From NCBI GenBank assembly GCA_040954595.2, contig JBECUI020000029.1, positions 186,001-250,000 on the forward strand: a stretch of DNA of 64,000 nt, in the 5' to 3' direction. Shown piece by piece: positions 63,086 through 64,000 of the stretch. The translations under genes and the position numbers were made by a program. The notes beneath the pieces were generated by a model. The model did no database searches. It was not told the DNA's origin and saw only the letters and a program-made list of their open reading frames with translations. Each line of letters opens with the position of its first letter. Position 1 is the first letter of the stretch. The stretch is from Balanoglossus misakiensis. Taxonomy: Eukaryota > Hemichordata.

Positions 63086-64000
63086 CTAACTAGTTTCTTT
63101 CCACTGTGGCCAACGTGGTTCACTGTTTGTGTCAGAATCTCTCTGTTTTGCAAGGATTTTGAAATCATAGTGGTGACATGCATAGTGAAAATCAGCTACT
63201 TTCAAATGTCCGTCATGTTCATGCTGTAATTGAATTTTCAAAGCTGGGCTGGCGTGTTTTTTCTTATTTACATAAGTATCACACTTTATACATGTATCTT
63301 CATGGGGTTTTCTGAGTCCCGTATTTAGGTCCTCTCTCACAATTTTACGAAATATCGTATAACTGACAGTTGTTCTTCCCAGAAGAGATTGGTTGGTTAT
63401 GAACTCTCGGTGTAACTGCGATATACTGTGGTCCGGTGCCAGGTACGGTTTAAATCGAGGATTCCTGCAGTAGTGAGATTCTACAATTCTGTGCCTGCGT
63501 ACGTGTTCAGTGATATCAGTCAGCAAATTTGGATTGAGTTTCCGACGATGCCCTTTGTGTCGGCCCCTTGCATCTGGCATCAGACCAGTTGAACAGTGCA
63601 TCATTTTGCTTAGAACGGTTCTAGTCCGCCTCTCACTAATGCCAAATAATTTCAGGAATGCATTTTTGCAGACAGTAACCGTTTCACCGCCTTCATTCAC
63701 CAGGTGATAACGAACCGATTTCTTGTGTGACTTCATCTGCATATCCATCAGTTTGTAGAGCATCAAGTTCTGTTCATTATACACGCGACCATCAAAATAT
63801 TTTCTCGTGGTGCCTAAAACATGCGTACTCCCAAGCTTCCGCATACAATTCCCTTGAACGCAGGCGCATTCCAAGGAAAGACTGTCAATATCTGGAAAAG
63901 GGCGATTTTTCCTTGGTTTTTGTCTCGGACACGTCTTTTTAGAATTCCTACGTGGCTTGTTGGCTCGAGCTGACAGTTCGGTTCTGCGTTGCTGCCACAC
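63086..64000 (-). CDS. Transposase N-terminal half, second copy, cut by window end
   Basis: It matches the gene at 4030-4986 over about 304 codons; the first 14 codons and start lie beyond 64000. One amino-acid change is seen: Met for Leu in GNCLRK (63844), plus one silent change (63437). All the features described for the first copy are kept: basic stretch, VCKNAF region and CIKC motif. The catalytic half, if present, would follow beyond the window. Confidence 0.72.
   Translation of the reverse strand: MWQQRRTELSARANKPRRNSKKTCPRQKPRKNRPFPDIDSLSLECACVQGNCMRKLGSTHVLGTTRKYFDGRVYNEQNLMLYKLMDMQMKSHKKSVRYHLVNEGGETVTVCKNAFLKLFGISERRTRTVLSKMMHCSTGLMPDARGRHKGHRRKLNPNLLTDITEHVRRHRIVESHYCRNPRFKPYLAPDHSISQLHREFITNQSLLGRTTVSYTIFRKIVREDLNTGLRKPHEDTCIKCDTYVNKKKHASPALKIQLQHEHDGHLKVADFHYACHHYDFKILAKQRDSDTNSEPRWPQWKETS

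Larger units (their letters stand above)
61785..63588 (+). repeat. Second macro-copy of the 902-bp tandem duplication
   Basis: 61785-62686 and 62687-63588 repeat 2729-3630 and 3631-4532 with the same copy-specific differences. Confidence 0.95.

Noticed and set aside
1-64000. tRNA or rRNA genes
   Set aside because: No cloverleaf-like or rRNA-like segment was recognised by eye; a dedicated search was not possible.

Overview
This is eukaryotic, probably animal, DNA. Genes have short introns with GT..AG borders and in-frame joins, there are TATA boxes and AATAAA signals, and about 54 kb is head-to-tail satellite. The protein types (an RNase H-fold transposase with a YSDN motif, a KMT5A-like SET protein, an I-PpoI-like His-Me finger endonuclease) and a non-LTR retrotransposon tail fit an invertebrate genome. 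I cannot name the species.

Layout. 1-2740 is the end of a satellite array of 452-bp monomers, interrupted by a 424-bp perfect foldback element (2189-2612). 2741-10899 is a gene module. It holds a 902-bp tandem duplication carrying a truncated and then a full copy of the N-terminal half of a transposase (minus strand), the catalytic half of the same transposase type (plus strand, head to head), a four-exon SET methyltransferase gene, a His-Me finger endonuclease gene, a diverged single copy of the satellite monomer and a broken reverse-transcriptase tail. 10900-61796 is one uninterrupted satellite array. At 61785 the gene module starts again and runs off the window. The two starts are exactly 59,056 bp apart, so the window shows slightly more than one period of a macro-repeat made of gene module plus array.

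Satellite architecture. Five monomer forms occur: L (452 bp), B and B' (274 bp), D (275 bp) and C (265 bp). L differs from the others by a block of about 180 bp bounded by AGATCT and carrying 28-bp imperfect terminal inverted repeats; the short forms carry different junctions at the same place. Monomers are ordered in a 20-unit higher-order repeat of exactly 7243 bp (D L B C L B4 L B' B L6 C L), present seven times, four of them canonical and three altered by block gain or loss. Sequence markers group HORs 1, 4 and 6 apart from 2, 3, 5 and 7.

How the genes may work together (inference). The module combines a transposase split into two genes, a possible H4K20-type histone methyltransferase and a site-specific endonuclease, next to an array whose monomer has its closest visible relative inside the module. 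This could be a mobile or self-amplifying unit that cuts, copies and sets chromatin on its own satellite. Nothing here proves mobility: no terminal inverted repeats or target-site duplication were found around the whole module.
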